The notes: generated by a model from the sequence alone, not told the origin. Counted from the first letter of the stretch, positions 24,189 through 34,942 are shown. The stretch: 64,000 nucleotides of DNA from Atrina japonica (GCA_030159075.1 BROG01000645.1:146501-210500), one strand, 5' to 3'. Numbers and translations are program-made.

Positions 24189-24524
24189 CTACAAAATGTA
24201 ACCATCCCCTACAGATGAAAACTGGAAAGAGGGGTGGGGATTATATATTTTGTCCCGGTCTGTCTATCCATCTACATATGTATCAGTAATTCTATCTACT
24301 GAATAAGTCTAAGGTGTAAGGTTGGATGAAATATTAAAATTTTCAAATAAAGAAATTGGATTAAACAGTATAGATAAAATTAATAAACAAACAAATGTAC
24401 ATATATAAGTGATTTAAACACGCTTCTGAAAGACTTGTAACTTTTCACATACATGTATGCCAAGCACATGTACATGTACATACACATGTATTTCACTATA
24501 TGTCTTACACGAGGTAGCAGGTAA
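24189..24524. other. No gene; unassigned sequence
   Basis: A tight ACATGTACATGTACATACACATG group lies at 24467-24489; nothing else is recognised. Confidence 0.45.
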
Positions 24525-24600
24525 TGCATCGTACAGGTGTTGTACTTGGGGACACTCCCTTGCATGGCGAATGCTCTAACCATCATGAACTGATAACATG
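24525..24600 (-). mobile_element. tRNA-like SINE head fragment
   Basis: On the minus strand ATGATGGTTAGAGCATTCGCC, shown here as ATGGTTAGAGCATTCGCC, is followed by a GCAAGGGAGTGTCC region, in the style of SINE heads (GTGGTTAGAGCATTCGCC). The B box is not intact. Confidence 0.4.
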
Positions 24601-24610
24601 AAATTAACAG

Positions 24611-24827
24611 TTAAACTCAATGACCCCTGAAGTCACATCTGAACTAGCCCAGAATGATACAGTCCACTGTCAAGAGTTCAGGAGAGTCAAATTTAGAATA
24701 CAACTTTTACAAATATTTTAAAATATGCACTGACTAGTAACATGTTCATTCCTGATAAATGACAGTAGACCATACTTTTTATTGATTTGGGTGAGTCTAA
24801 CTATGACCATAGGGGTGGATGAGCTTA
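24611..24827 (+). mobile_element. Family E element
   Basis: It starts TTAAACTCAATGACCCCTG and ends ATAGGGGTGGATGAGCTTA. Interior blocks AAGTCACATCTGAAC, CAGTCCACTGTCAAGAG and TTATTGATTTGGGTGAGTC are shared with 59886-60100. Confidence 0.7.
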
Positions 24828-25246
24828 TGAACTTCGCCTAGGGATTGTGTTCAATTAAAATTTGGCAGTGTCTGCATTATTGAACTCTGATTATTTCTAA
24901 ATAGCTGTTGGCTTTCTATATCTTAATTAGCTTGCTACATACATAGCACAAAATGAAATTCATTTTTATTTTAAGCATAATTAGCTGGTATAAATGGAGA
25001 ACCAGGTGTTATCTTTATCTTCTAAGTTCTATGTTGACACTTTCCACGACCCTATTATTTCATGTAAAATAAAATATAGAAAAAGCCTGCTATTTTAGTT
25101 CGACAATGTCCAAAAATAGATCCCGAACGTCCTTAATTGAGGGTATATGTTGTTAAGGATAGGAAAGTGGACAATTGCAATGTACATGTACAATGTACCA
25201 TATTGAATTTGTATTTGGGGTCCTCCTTAAAGAATTAAATGTTTAA
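24828..25246. other. No gene; unassigned sequence
   Basis: Ordinary AT-rich DNA with no repeat copy that I can name. Confidence 0.45.
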
Positions 25247-25335
25247 TAGCTTAGAATCCAGTGGGGCTTCAACCATGAACCCATGTTGAATGTACATGTA
25301 GGTGAGAGACTGCAGGGCAGGGCAAATTCACTCGT
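25247..25335 (-). mobile_element. SINE-2 head fragment
   Basis: The minus strand has GGTTGAAGCCCCACTGG (a B box with one change from GGTTCAANCCC) followed by ATTCTAAGCT, as in the other SINE-2 heads that end in TTGGAACCTTAGCTG or similar. CTGCAGTCTCTCACC lies upstream. Confidence 0.5.
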
Positions 25336-25692
25336 TCGATGCCTATGACAAGCCCAATTTTTGCTGAGGCAAGTTAAAAAAAAAAAAGGGACAGCTAGTT
25401 AACCATGGATAAGCTAAATAAATTAATGATGTTTTAAAAATTGGTGCAGTACTATTAATATTGCAAGTGTTGAGGGAAATTATGATTAAATAAATGATTG
25501 GATTACAGTAAATGACACTCAATATTACTAGTTGTATATTTGTATATAGTTGGGTCATTTTGTGAGTGTATTGTTTTCTGCGTAATAACCTATTGGTCAG
25601 GGCAAGTTGAAAAATTACTAGCTGACTCCAAAAATATTTGTCCAGCCCTGGACTGACATAGGTTAATAAAGTGCAATGCTCTGTCCATTTGG
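25336..25692. other. No gene; possible old mobile element
   Basis: GACAAGCCCAATTTTTGCTG at 25349 and ATTTGTCCAGCCCTGG at 25637-25652 look like opposite ends of a repeat seen in bivalves, with GACAGCTAGTTAAC and ACTAGCTGACTCC as inner partners. The relation is too diverged to delimit. The 117-residue minus-strand frame across it is not recognised. Confidence 0.35.
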
Positions 25693-25791
25693 TCAATCAT
25701 CAGCACCTGAAAAACGATGGACTCATTTGTAAATCAATGACTTAAATAGACCAGTCCAAATGTGTCTTTTGGGGTACCGTAAATGAGTTAA
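25693..25791 (-). mobile_element. Family F mini-element
   Basis: Reverse copy: AATCATCAGCACCTGAAAAA, then GATGGACTCATTTGTAAATC, AGTCCAAATGTGTCTTTTG and TAAATGAGTTAA. An extra TACCG lies before the right end. Confidence 0.75.
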
Positions 25792-26140
25792 ATGATCTTA
25801 AATTCCACCAAGAAATCCCTGGGTAGATTTCATGTACATGTACTATGGTAATTTTGGTAATAAACACCAACAAATTATTTATATCCGTGTGGTTATCAAC
25901 TGTGATATTGATTCCATCTTGTAATTTGTATGTACATTTGTATACCTGGACCATCTGTGATGTAACAAGATACATGTACGTCTCAATTATTTTCTTATGA
26001 TAACTTAAGATATTTGTAAACTGCAACTTACATGTACATCTAAGAAAACTGACAATACATTGTACATCCATGTTAATCAATCTTTGTTAACAAATATTTG
26101 CATAGCATAAAAACTTGCATTAATTGCATAATACTAAGGG
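25792..26140. other. No gene; unassigned sequence
   Basis: AT-rich with a few TACATGTA-type stretches (25830, 25972, 26031). A 112-residue minus-strand frame (25742-26080) includes F-copy sequence and is rejected as a gene. Confidence 0.45.
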
Positions 26141-26344
26141 TTTTTGTTTGTTTGTTTGTTGTTGTTTAACGTCCTACTCAAGAATCTTTCACTCACCAAA
26201 TTCCGGTGAAGGGCTTTAAATATTGGCCTATGCTCGGCACTTACGGGCATTGAGCAGTGAGGGTTCTTTAACGTCGGCTGGACTCAAACTCACAACCTCA
26301 CAATCAAGAGTCGAGCGCACTACTGACTGAGCCAGGCCGGCTCC
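26141..26344 (-). mobile_element. SINE-1 copy with CAAA tail
   Basis: On the minus strand the head starts GGAGCCGGCCTGGCTCAGTC. The A box TGGCTCAGTCA differs at one fixed position and the B box GTTTGAGTC at one. The body holds GACGTTAAAGAACCCTC, CTCAATGCCCGTAAGTGCC and AGTAGGACGTTAAACAAC. It ends in a (CAAA)n run, seen on the plus strand as TTTGTTTGTTTGTT at 26143-26160. The head, body and tail layout is that of a complete tRNA-SINE. Confidence 0.85.
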
Positions 26345-27147
26345 ATGATACTACGGAAAATCACAAATGGTAGTTTTAGGTCAAATCAAATCGACTGGAC
26401 AAAAACCTACTAGTATGTTAGAAGTGTGTGTTGAATTTGAACTACATAGTGGCGTACAGTCTCTAAAGGAGATTGAGCCTGCACAAGAAAATGTGTTGAA
26501 ATTCTACGAGTATTTAAATAGAAATGATGAAAATTATATGTATTTACTGCGCACACTCACAACTTACATAATGATGAATTGAAAGGCATTGCAATAGGCT
26601 GCACCCATGTGACCTATTTGACCTTACATAAATGACCTTGGTGACCTTAAACCAATTCATACATTTATACATCAAATGTCTAGTACAAAACTACATGTGT
26701 ACATACATAATGTATACATGTAGACTTTGATTTAGGCCATTCCAATTATACTCTTTGTTTAATGTCCACTGATAGAAATAGGGTTTTGAGATCATAAAAT
26801 GAAACATAAAAAAACAAAAACACCCTGGAAAAAATTTGGAACATACATGTACATGTAGCCCTACAATGAACAGTTAAATATGAACATTTATTTTCATCAT
26901 TGTGAAAAGTAACATTTCATAGGTTATTTATCAGTATGTGACAAAATTATGTTTTTTTCTCAGATCAGTATGTGACAAAATTATGTTTTTTATCAATTTT
27001 ATTTTGATTTTCTTTTATTAACCTATTAGGAAAATACTTGAATGTGCATAAAATTACATTTGTTCTCATAAAATTGTCTTGTATTTTTGTGTGTTTTTTC
27101 CTGCTAAAAAGATAGGTTTTCGATTTAAGGGTGGACGCTAAACATAA
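26345..27147. other. No gene; AGGTCA half-sites and a 34-bp duplication
   Basis: Four TGACCT hexamers lie within 26610-26647. A 26-bp text starting TCAGTATGTGACAAAATTAT is repeated at 26931 and 26965 (34-bp step). The 71-residue frame at 26367-26582 has charged composition but no domain that I recognise. Confidence 0.45.
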
Positions 27148-27571
27148 AACAAGAGGCCCAAGAGGGCCTCAATCACTCACCTGAGAAATGTTTGCTTTAA
27201 AGAAGACCAAGGAGAATATGTATGCTAATCTGCCCAAGAAACTTAAATATTGCTGTTTTAAGAAATTCATAAAAATTTCTGGATCATTAAATTATGGCAA
27301 AATTCTTGCACAAAACATTTCTTCATCTATATACTAGTACATGTAAAACACTTCAATGCATCATTGTGAATGCAAGGGGAGATAATTGAGGAAATCCAGC
27401 ACAAAGGAATGAAAATGACAAAGTCTGAAAAGACCGCAAAAACGTGTCAAAAATTGAAAAACACATGTACAAACTTGAATCATACAGCCATGTAGATCAC
27501 TCAGAAACAATCCGGTTTTCAATTCATGCAGCACACAATAGCTCTCTTCGTCTCAGGTGAGCTAAAAAAAA
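27148..27571. mobile_element. Bivalve-type non-autonomous element with CTCACCTGAG ends
   Basis: It starts AACAAGAGGCCCAAGAGGG and then CTCAATCACTCACCTGAG. It closes with CTCTTCGTCTCAGGTGAGC and an A run. ACTCACCTGAG (27175-27185) and CTCAGGTGAGC (27552-27562) are inverted with one mismatch. Near the left end GAGGCCC and GGGCCTC (27153-27159, 27164-27170) form a perfect hairpin. I know this start and end as a common repeat in several bivalves. Its transposon class is not certain (MITE or Helitron-like). Confidence 0.75.
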
Positions 27572-28182
27572 ACTTGGAATGGCCTAAGCTTGGAAAATAC
27601 AAGATATAAGAGTACATGTTATGTACATGCATTCGTTTATCTCATGAATTTAAAATGTTATGGAAAGTTTTTTCAACAAATGTAAAATCATTTATATCAC
27701 ATTAATTATCATTTGTTAAGGTCATTATAAATAAACTAGGTCAACATCATTATAAATTAGGTTAAGGTCATCTGATCAAATGTCAAATATACACCTAGAT
27801 TTCAATGCCTGATGAACATGTACATCATACACACAACAGATTTAGCAGTCTTGATCTATTTTGTTCCACATATTAAAGATGACAGTTTATGGCTAACTGA
27901 CACATAAGAAATAATATCAGGAGAAGGAACAGAAAGATTTCAGATACATGTACATGTATTTCCACCATTGAATAATACAGAACATTTTTTGTGTGTAGGC
28001 CTACTCTCCTAGTTTTAGGACTTATATACATTTTTTATGAATCATTACCTTACTTTGTTAATACTGATGTAATGTATCAAAATTTTTCATGTTTTTTGTT
28101 ATTTCCATTTTTTTTTTTTGTCCTACTAAAAGTCAATCATAAAAAGTTAAAAGCAGTCTTTAACAGATTTAATTTTCAAATA
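27572..28182. other. No gene; three AGGTCA half-sites
   Basis: AGGTCA occurs at 27719, 27738 and 27765. A T run lies at 28110-28120. The rest is unassigned. Confidence 0.45.
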
Positions 28183-28368
28183 CAGTAAAACCTGCTTTAA
28201 TGACCACCTGTGTATAAAGATCATATGGTCTCAAAGACTGTTTTTTTCCTGTCCCTAATAGTACCATCTGTGTACAAATTAACCTCTATGTATATAAAAG
28301 CAACCTCCCAATAAAGACCCGGTTTTCTTGTGTCCCCAAGGAGGTTGTTATATACAAGTTTCACGGTG
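28183..28368 (+). mobile_element. Family A1 MITE, complete, TA-flanked
   Basis: It runs from CAGTAAAACCTGCTTTAATG to ATATACAAGTTTCACGGTG with TA on both outer sides (28181-28182, 28369-28370). The internal blocks are in canonical order: CCACCTGTGTATAAAG, TAATAGTACCATCTGTG, ACAAATTAACCTCTATG, AACCTCCCAATAAAGACC and TTGTGTCCCCAAGGAGG. At 186 bp it can serve as the reference A1 copy. Confidence 0.9.
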
Positions 28369-28384
28369 TAAATATACATGTACT

Positions 28385-28455
28385 CCTGAATTCTGACATT
28401 GGACTTTACCATTCTTTGAAATGGAATAGTCCAAATGTGGCTTCAGTGGGCAACA
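28385..28455 (-). mobile_element. Family E fragment
   Basis: GACTTTACCATTCTTTGAAA and AGTCCAAATGTGGCTTC match the right part of the E copy at 9425-9638. The ends are missing. Confidence 0.6.
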
Positions 28456-28545
28456 AGATAGTCATTTTTGTACAACACTGTACATGTAAAAGCAAAATAC
28501 CATATACAGATTCTACATGTATGCGAAGCATTGTTTTCTTATATT

Positions 28546-28547
<2 letters not shown>

Positions 28548-28608
<61 letters not shown>

Positions 28609-28629
28609 CACACACACACACACACACAA
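28548..28629. repeat. Compound (TA)n(CA)n microsatellite
   Basis: About 29 TA units followed by about 11 CA units. It produces tyrosine/isoleucine frames in both directions. Confidence 0.95.
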
Positions 28630-29307
28630 TTTTGTTATACATAAATACGGCTCTCCCATAGCCCATGTCCATATGAAACCACAAGAATTCCCATGAAAAT
28701 AACGATGACATACTTTTCTCCACAAAAATCTGCTTAACCCCCACTCTTTAAAGGTCTTCACAGGAATTCATTTGTTCATGATAGGCAAGTTTACATGTAT
28801 GTACATACAGTGTGGAAAGAATTTGGTTTGCAAAGAGCAAGTGAAATGCGCATATCAGACTGACACGAAATGGAACCGATCCGAAAAGTGCAAGTTAAGT
28901 CGAGCATACGCAGACTATAGACATAAATTTACATAGAATTAAATCTCTGAAAGAACCCCAACTGTTAATCAGTGTTTATTTATGCACTTTAAAGCTCATA
29001 ACATCTACATTGCAGACATATCACCAAGAAATAAATTCTTATTTATCATGATGGATCTCTTATATTTACTGTATCCAGTCATGCAATCGGTTTCAAATCT
29101 TGGAAACAAAATCAAACAGTGAGCATTTATAGTTGGTTCTGGAAGATCTCAAAATATCTGACTGCTAATATAGTAATAGGCAGATATGAATATAAACAAA
29201 AAATATGCGATAATTCATTATAAATATATACCAGTATATATACATGTACCATTATACAATGTATATAAGTGGTTTTCAAAATGTGCTCTTTTTCATGATG
29301 GTTTTTC
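28630..29307. other. No gene; unassigned sequence
   Basis: No repeat copy recognised except an A3-like start near 29290 (TTTTTCATGACAGTGGTC). Confidence 0.45.
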
Positions 29308-29585
29308 ATGACAGTGGTCTCTGAAGACAGGTGGTCTTTTATGAGATTGGTCTTCTCAAGACAGGTGGTCTTATACGACAATGGTCTCTCAAGACAGGTG
29401 GTCTTATACGACAGTGGTCTCTCAAGACAGGTGGTCTTATACGACAGTGGTCTCTCAAGACAGGTGGTCTTATACGACAGTGGTCTCTCAAGAGAGATGG
29501 TCTTATACGACAGTGGTCTCTCAAGACAGGTGGTCTTATACGACAGTGGTCTCTCAAGACAGATGGTCTCTCTACACTGGTCTCA
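29308..29585 (-). repeat. 33-bp tandem array derived from family A3
   Basis: The unit is GACAGGTGGTCTTATACGAC followed by AGTGGTCTCTCAA. The ACAGGTGG anchor falls at 29361, 29394 and 29427, an exact 33-bp step. About eight units span the block, with one changed to GAGAGATGG near 29490. The unit is the terminal part of family A3 (GGTCTCTCAAGACAGG). Because 33 is a multiple of three and no register holds a stop, four long frames of 74-98 residues arise on both strands; none is a gene. Confidence 0.9.
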
Positions 29586-29639
29586 ATGTACATGTGTGTG
29601 AATAATATACATGTACATGTATACTAGGGGCTAATAGTA

Positions 29640-30010
29640 ATAGACCCTTTTTGGGACAGGGCACTGTACCCTTTCAATTGGGAATTTTATGTCACAATGG
29701 CCTAATTAATTAATTTGGTTAAATCAAAAGTACATTTGTTACTACATGTATGTCATTTTACTAATAATAAAGATTAAAAACTTGTGATTCATTTCATTTA
29801 ACTTTTTTCATTAAAGTGGCAAGATGAAGTTCATCTGAAAACATTGATGTTTTAAATGAGCAGTACGTTAATTTGTAAATTTGTCATTTGTCGGCAAACT
29901 AAAAGTGAGCTACATGGTAAACATATTTTGGAAATTTCTGCTCAAAATTGGTGAAAATATAGCAGATTTTGCATTGGGAATGGGTCCTTTTACAGGACCC
30001 ACATGTAAAA
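29640..30010. mobile_element. Family G-related copy, long variant
   Basis: It is collinear with 11625-11935: GGGACAGGGCACTGTACCC, TTCAATTGGGAATTTT, AACTTGTGATTCATTTC, TTTCTGCTCAAAATTGG, ATATAGCAGATTTTGC and ATTGGGAATGGGTCC. A short duplication of ACATGTAAAAGGACCC stands at its right edge. Confidence 0.55.
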
Positions 30011-30058
30011 GGACCCACATGTTGACTGTGTTAATTCCTATATACACCAGTATACTTA

Positions 30059-30465
30059 CAGAGATGGAACAAAAGTATTTGTACACTATCATTTTTTTTT
30101 ATTGTATTTCATATAAAACCACATTCATTCAAATAAATACAGTGGAACCTCGCCTAAAGACCACCTCATTTACAAATTAAAGGTTTTCATCTTCTGATCA
30201 CTTATCACTAATCAATTAGATATTTTCACCACTGTTTACAAATTAAAGAATCAAAGAAATTAAAAAGAAATTAAACTCAGGTACATTATATATTTTGATT
30301 TTTAATTTCTAAATAAGAAATTAAAAGATTTATCTATTTAAAATTAAAAAAAATTGATTTTGTAATGACGACTATTTTTTTTTTTTTTTTTGAGATAAAA
30401 TGTTTTTTTATATGAAATACAGAGTAAAAAAATAATAGTGTCCGAATACTTTTGTCCCGCCTCTG
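30059..30465. mobile_element. Tc1/mariner-type MITE with long terminal inverted repeats
   Basis: The left end CAGAGATGGAACAAAAGTAT and the right end, read from the minus strand, CAGAGGCGGGACAAAAGTAT begin inverted arms of about 68 bp. The arms share ACACTATYATTTTTTT and TGTATTTCATATAAAA further in. TA sits directly outside both ends (30057-30058 and 30466-30467). The sequence GGGACAAAAGTATTCGGACAC resembles Tc1/mariner family termini. The interior (about 270 bp) has no transposase and includes a family A4 left end at 30140. Confidence 0.85.
30140..30175 (+). mobile_element. Family A4 left-end fragment nested in the Tc1-type MITE
   Basis: TA then CAGTGGAACCTCGCCTAAAG and ACCACCTCATTTACAAATT starts inside the 30059-30465 element. 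No matching right end is found downstream. Confidence 0.55.
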
Positions 30466-30467
30466 TA

Positions 30468-30870
30468 CCTCGTAATACAAAAATGAAACTTTCTGAAAAG
30501 CTAAAAATTTTATTTTTATAGAATTTTGTCTATGGTACATTGTAAATGACCTAACGAGTAGAACATGCACAGACAGACCAACATATGGACAGGAATCGGC
30601 AATTCAAAGATTGGTATTATTTCGTAATACCACCAACAAACAAACGAACAATATATACCAGACTAAAAGTAGCATTATCCTTCAGAAGACTTGAAATACA
30701 GATGTAAAGAAACTGTTTTAATCCACTTCAAATCCTCAAGTACATTTGTGATTTTGTTAAAGTAGAAACATGTGTTAGACCTATACAAAGCATGAGATCG
30801 AGATTGTAAATGTACATTTTAACACAAATTTAATACAAATGTATGTACTGTACAAGTACATGTACATATA
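30468..30870. other. No gene; unassigned sequence
   Basis: AT-rich link between two TA-flanked MITEs. Nothing else is recognised. Confidence 0.45.
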
Positions 30871-31048
30871 CAGTAAACCTGCTATAGCGGCCACCTCTAT
30901 ATAAGGATTGCCTGTTTATAAAGGCCAGTTTTGAAAAGTACCATGACTGCATACTTCAATTAAATAAAACCTGTGTATAAGGGTCATCTGCACATAAAGG
31001 TCAATATTGTCTGGTCCCTTGGGTGGCCCTTATATACAAGTTTTACTG
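30871..31048 (+). mobile_element. Family A2 MITE, complete, TA-flanked
   Basis: It runs from CAGTAAACCTGCTATAGCGG to TTATATACAAGTTTTACTG with TA on both sides. Blocks: GGCCACCTCTATATAAGG, TGTTTATAAAGGCCAG, TGTATAAGGGTCATCTG and GGTCCCTTGGGTGGCCC. At 178 bp it is the forward reference for A2. Confidence 0.9.
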
Positions 31049-31944
31049 TATTACAATGTACATGTATACCGGTATATGGCAAAAGATTCGGGAAAACAAA
31101 CTTCTGAATCTAAGATGATACATGTAGGTTTGATTTTCAGTCAAATAAATTTCTTGTGTTTGTCTCATGATCTTTCCATGGCTTACATGTATACACTCAA
31201 CCACCTGGCCAGGTGTGATTTCCATGTACGATGTACTTCTGGTCATTAGGCTAGGGGTCCTTAATTTTCAACACTTTTTAGACCACACATACATTGTACA
31301 TGTATGACTTGCAACCATTAGGAAATCAATATACACTACTAATGCAAAAAACAAAAACAAAAACAAAAATTGAAAATCGGAGATATAAACATTATAAAAG
31401 CATTTTTAAAACAACTTCTACTCCACTAACAGATAAAACGAAAAATGCTCCAATCTGATTGAAATGTACATGTACAAGTCTACGAGCATATGATATTATC
31501 AAGTTCAACTTGATCACCAAGAAATGTCTACCAGTATATCCTCTTCATATTATCAAATTACCCAAGAAAAAAAAAATTCTGGCCGAGAAACTTTTAAACA
31601 CCTACACAAATTTGACTGGCGATAAATTGTACAAGGCCATTGAAATGAATCTGTATAAAACACAATGCATGATACTGATCTACAAATGTATCTGAAATGA
31701 ACATCTACTACCATGTCACTCAACAGCTTCAGTGAATAATCGTGACATATATATGGATCATTACACACATTATATATATATAGATTTCCCATCTCCAGAA
31801 AGTCAAACAAGGACACACAACCTGTCTACTCAGTAGAAATCTGTTGCACAAGAAATCCAATTTTTGTCCATTTCATTTTACTTACCGTATATCTATTTTT
31901 CCAAATATTTATTTTGGCGTAAATTTACAAACCCTTTAGTGATA
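31049..31944. other. No gene; (CAAAAA) run and unassigned sequence
   Basis: A (CAAAAA)-type run lies at 31346-31370. Frames of 80, 78 and 87 residues on opposite strands overlap one another and show no family signature. Confidence 0.45.
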
Positions 31945-32131
31945 CAGTGGGAGCTAGTCTTGGGAGACCCTCCTTTCTACCACTAAAATGTTGTCTTAAG
32001 AGACAAGTTGACAAAAGAGGTTTTATTTAAGGGATTATTTGACACTACAGATTTGTGGTCTGAATGTGGTTAAAATAAAAAAACAGGTCATTCATATCTG
32101 AACAGTTGGTCTCTCAAGAGAGGTTTCACTG
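31945..32131. mobile_element. Family A3 MITE, complete but diverged, TA-flanked
   Basis: It runs from CAGTGGGAGCTAGTCTTGGG to GGTCTCTCAAGAGAGGTTTC then ACTG, with TA at 31943-31944 and 32132-32133. The middle is AT-rich and more diverged than in 12654-12836. Confidence 0.75.
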
Positions 32132-32171
32132 TACCTCATTTGAGACACCACCTGTCATGAGGGACCACATT

Positions 32172-32423
32172 CAGGGATTTTCCACCCTATCATATGGGGC
32201 CGAAATAAGGCCCCATTCCCAATGCAAAAACAATGCATTTTTTCCCAATTTGCTGTCAAAATTTCCCAATTGTAGTCAAATGACAATGAATTTGAAGAAA
32301 TTCTTGTATTTTCATATATAGTTTTGTATATTTCTCTTTTCCCAATTTCAATAAAATATTGCTAAAATTCCCAATTCTAAAGGTCCAGGCCCCAATCCCA
32401 AAGGAGTGTGTAAAATCCCTGAC
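32172..32423. mobile_element. Family G MITE, both ends present
   Basis: The left end CAGGGATTTTCCACCC and right end GTGTGTAAAATCCCTG are imperfect inverted repeats. Just inside, GGCCCCATTCCCAATGC and CCAGGCCCCAATCCCA also mirror each other. CAGGG ends suggest a hAT-like element; the flanks do not give a clean 8-bp duplication. At 252 bp it has no coding capacity. Confidence 0.7.
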
Positions 32424-32989
32424 ATTTCACTGGCAGACTATACATACATGTACACATGTACACCAAGGTTAAATGTAATACATGTGCAGATGTAGGTTTC
32501 TTCAAATAAGCAATGAATGTAATATATATGTATGTATGTATATATATACAAATGTACACAAACATGTCCAGTTGCCATATGAATTTTGTGTGTTCTATCT
32601 CGATATCATGAAAGGTGTGTTGAGCTTGAGCACTGAGTAAATTTGCTGACTTCGAGGTCCTCATTACATTTGTTTTGCATATTTATTGTCTGGTGTGTCA
32701 AAACTGGTACACTGTGCTTGACATAGCATATGCATGTACTTGTATGTCTTTAACTGCACTAAAAAGCCAAGGAAATGCACGCAAAATCAAATTACGTGTA
32801 TATAAATGTCAGAGACTTTGTAGAAATGTAATTTCTGGCAGGTGAAAGCAACGACAAAATGGCACAAAAATATGGAAAATAATTGTCAAATAACAAACTT
32901 CACACAACAAACCAAGTAAAAATATATATATATATTATCCATTGCGAAAACAAGCTACATCTTTTTTTTCTCTTTCTTTCATACAGGTA
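32424..32989. other. No gene; unassigned sequence
   Basis: ATGTATGTATG/TA runs near 32520-32550 and a TATATA run at 32920-32933. A 95-residue minus-strand frame has no domain signal. Confidence 0.45.
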
Positions 32990-33032
32990 TTTCCCCCTTA
33001 TATAGAGGTGGCCACTATAGCAGGTTTGACTG
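32990..33032 (-). mobile_element. Family A2 end fragment
   Basis: CTTATATAGAGGTGGCCAC and TATAGCAGGTTTGACTG followed by TA match the end of the A2 copies at 55896-56074 and 41558-41720. Confidence 0.65.
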
Positions 33033-34223
33033 TATATGTATGTGTACATGTATATGAACAATGTAGGTGTGAAATTGTATGTTTTGACTGCCTTGATCAT
33101 GAACAGCTGGCAGGTAAAATGTCATGTGTAAATTTGTGTGTGTGCATTTGTGTGTACATGCATTTGTGTCTGTGCATGTACATGTATACTCTGAGCTCTA
33201 GATAAGGGGAGTAAGAAGGTATTTACCCTTTAAAAATTTGAAAATCAGCTTTGGAATTTAGAACAGGGTGTGAAATTAGTCACTGGAAAATGAAGTTACA
33301 AATTGTGATAGTGACATTTTATATACAATTACATAAACCACCCTTTAAATATTTGAAAATACCTTTTAAGAATTTTGATTTACCCTTTAAATGTTATTTC
33401 TGGGAGTGAAATACCCTTCATCTGAAAATCTATACCAAAGGGAAATAACTCTATAAATAAGGGTTAAATGAGTATAATTATTGCACATCATGATTTATCT
33501 CCCCAGGATGTACAATGTACAATGCATGTATATGTGTTACCTATGCTTGTGGCAAGGTTACATATGCAGGTAAAGACATGGCCCCTTATGGTGACCTCAT
33601 GTAACTAATAGCATACTTATAAAAGTTTTATTTAGTTTCTGACTCCATTTCATTCTCAAAAATGGGTATACAATATACCTAAATTTTGAGACCACAAAAA
33701 AGTTTTCAAACTCAAAAAAAAAAAAAATAGATTTAAGCCATAATCCATAAAAAGCAAAAACAGACAAGGACAGATGGAGAGATGGAAGGAAGGAAGTTAA
33801 GGAAGAGTCACATAAGAAGCCTGGTGTAGAACTTACAAAAAAACAAAAAAACAAACAACAAACAAACACAGGCCAATATATACAACAATAACCTTTCTTT
33901 CTATAACCTCTTTATTACTCCAAAATATTATATAGCGATGGATAAAAACAAAGGTCTATGCAGACTATACATAACTCATTACACCATATCTATGTCACCT
34001 TGTGGACTGCTGTATACATGTACACTTGTGTGGACATTGATTGTTATATAGTGCATGTATATAGTTCCTGCTAAGATAATTGCTCATTGATTACAGTGTC
34101 TGTTACATAGTACAGAATGTCAATTGATCACAAACCTGCATGTCATTGGTCAATACATTTAAATATGTAATCTTGCCTTTGATTGGTCAACTCAATTTCC
34201 TTATTGTTTAAGAACTAGATTTT

Positions 34224-34224
<1 letters not shown>
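33033..34224. other. No gene; repeated CCCTTTAAA phrase and GGAAGGAAGG tract
   Basis: TTTACCCTTTAAAAATTTGAA recurs in variant form at about 33224, 33340 and 33390, which suggests a small diverged tandem repeat. A-rich and GAAGG runs lie at 33712-33800. A 90-residue minus-strand frame covers the latter and is rejected. Confidence 0.45.

Positions 34225-34264
<40 letters not shown>
34225..34264. repeat. Compound (CA)n(TA)n microsatellite
   Basis: About 11 CA units followed by about 9 TA units. Confidence 0.9.
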
Positions 34265-34799
34265 AAACTGAGTGTTTCCTCAATAAATTTCCAAGACAGG
34301 AAATTTCAATAAATGTAAAAAGAAACATGTAAATGTCTATACATATACAATGGTGTATGTACATGTAACTATGTGTGTGATAAAGACAAAAGACGAGATA
34401 GTTTAACTCATGTTACTGACACATACATGTTCATGTATTTTGTTTTTACTCTAAAATTGAAAATATAACTTCTGATTTAGTTCAAAGTTTGGATATAAAA
34501 AATCCACAACTATAAATGCAATTGTTAATGCAAAACGACAGATCTTTTACGTGTAATATATTATATACGTGTGTGATGTATGTATTGACAGAATTAGTTT
34601 GAAAATTGAAATTTGCAGGATTGTTGAATTTTATGGATGACTCCCATGGACATGCTAATAGTACATACATGTATATATACATCAGCCACGATCAGGTAGT
34701 GCCACCAGTGGCTAAGTTTCTTGTGGTGGAAGACAGAACCTGGTAAATTACAATGTACATACGCACGTGTACATGTACATTGTAAAAAATGTACAAGTA
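34265..34799. other. No gene; unassigned sequence
   Basis: A dense cluster of ACATGTACATTGTA-like text lies at 34751-34795; nothing else is noted. Confidence 0.45.
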
Positions 34800-34915
34800 C
34801 AGACTACAGAATCAGCTAGGGTTCCAAGGGAGCTTGAATCTACGGTGACTTAGAGCTGAGAGACTGTGATATACATGTAAAGCGTGATGCTCTTACAACT
34901 GGACAAAGTACATGT
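34800..34915 (-). mobile_element. SINE-2 head, minus strand
   Basis: On the minus strand TGTCCAGTTGTAAGAGCATC (A-box region) is followed by CAGTCTCTCAGCTC, then GTAGATTCAAGCTCCCTTGG (B box with one change) and AACCCTAGCTGATTC. The junction text after the B box matches 5157-5215. Confidence 0.65.
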
Positions 34916-34942
34916 ACATTGTATTCATCATACATTTGTACA

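Noticed and set aside
28416..28761. Tyrosine/isoleucine frames on both strands
   Set aside because: They come from the (TA)n(CA)n microsatellite.
29308..29585. CRISPR-like regular repeats
   Set aside because: Units are contiguous with no unique spacers, and the genome is eukaryotic. The same holds for the 40-, 67- and 83-bp arrays.
29308..29627. Repeat-protein-like frames of 74-98 residues
   Set aside because: The period of 33 keeps every frame open; the DNA is family A3 transposon end sequence.
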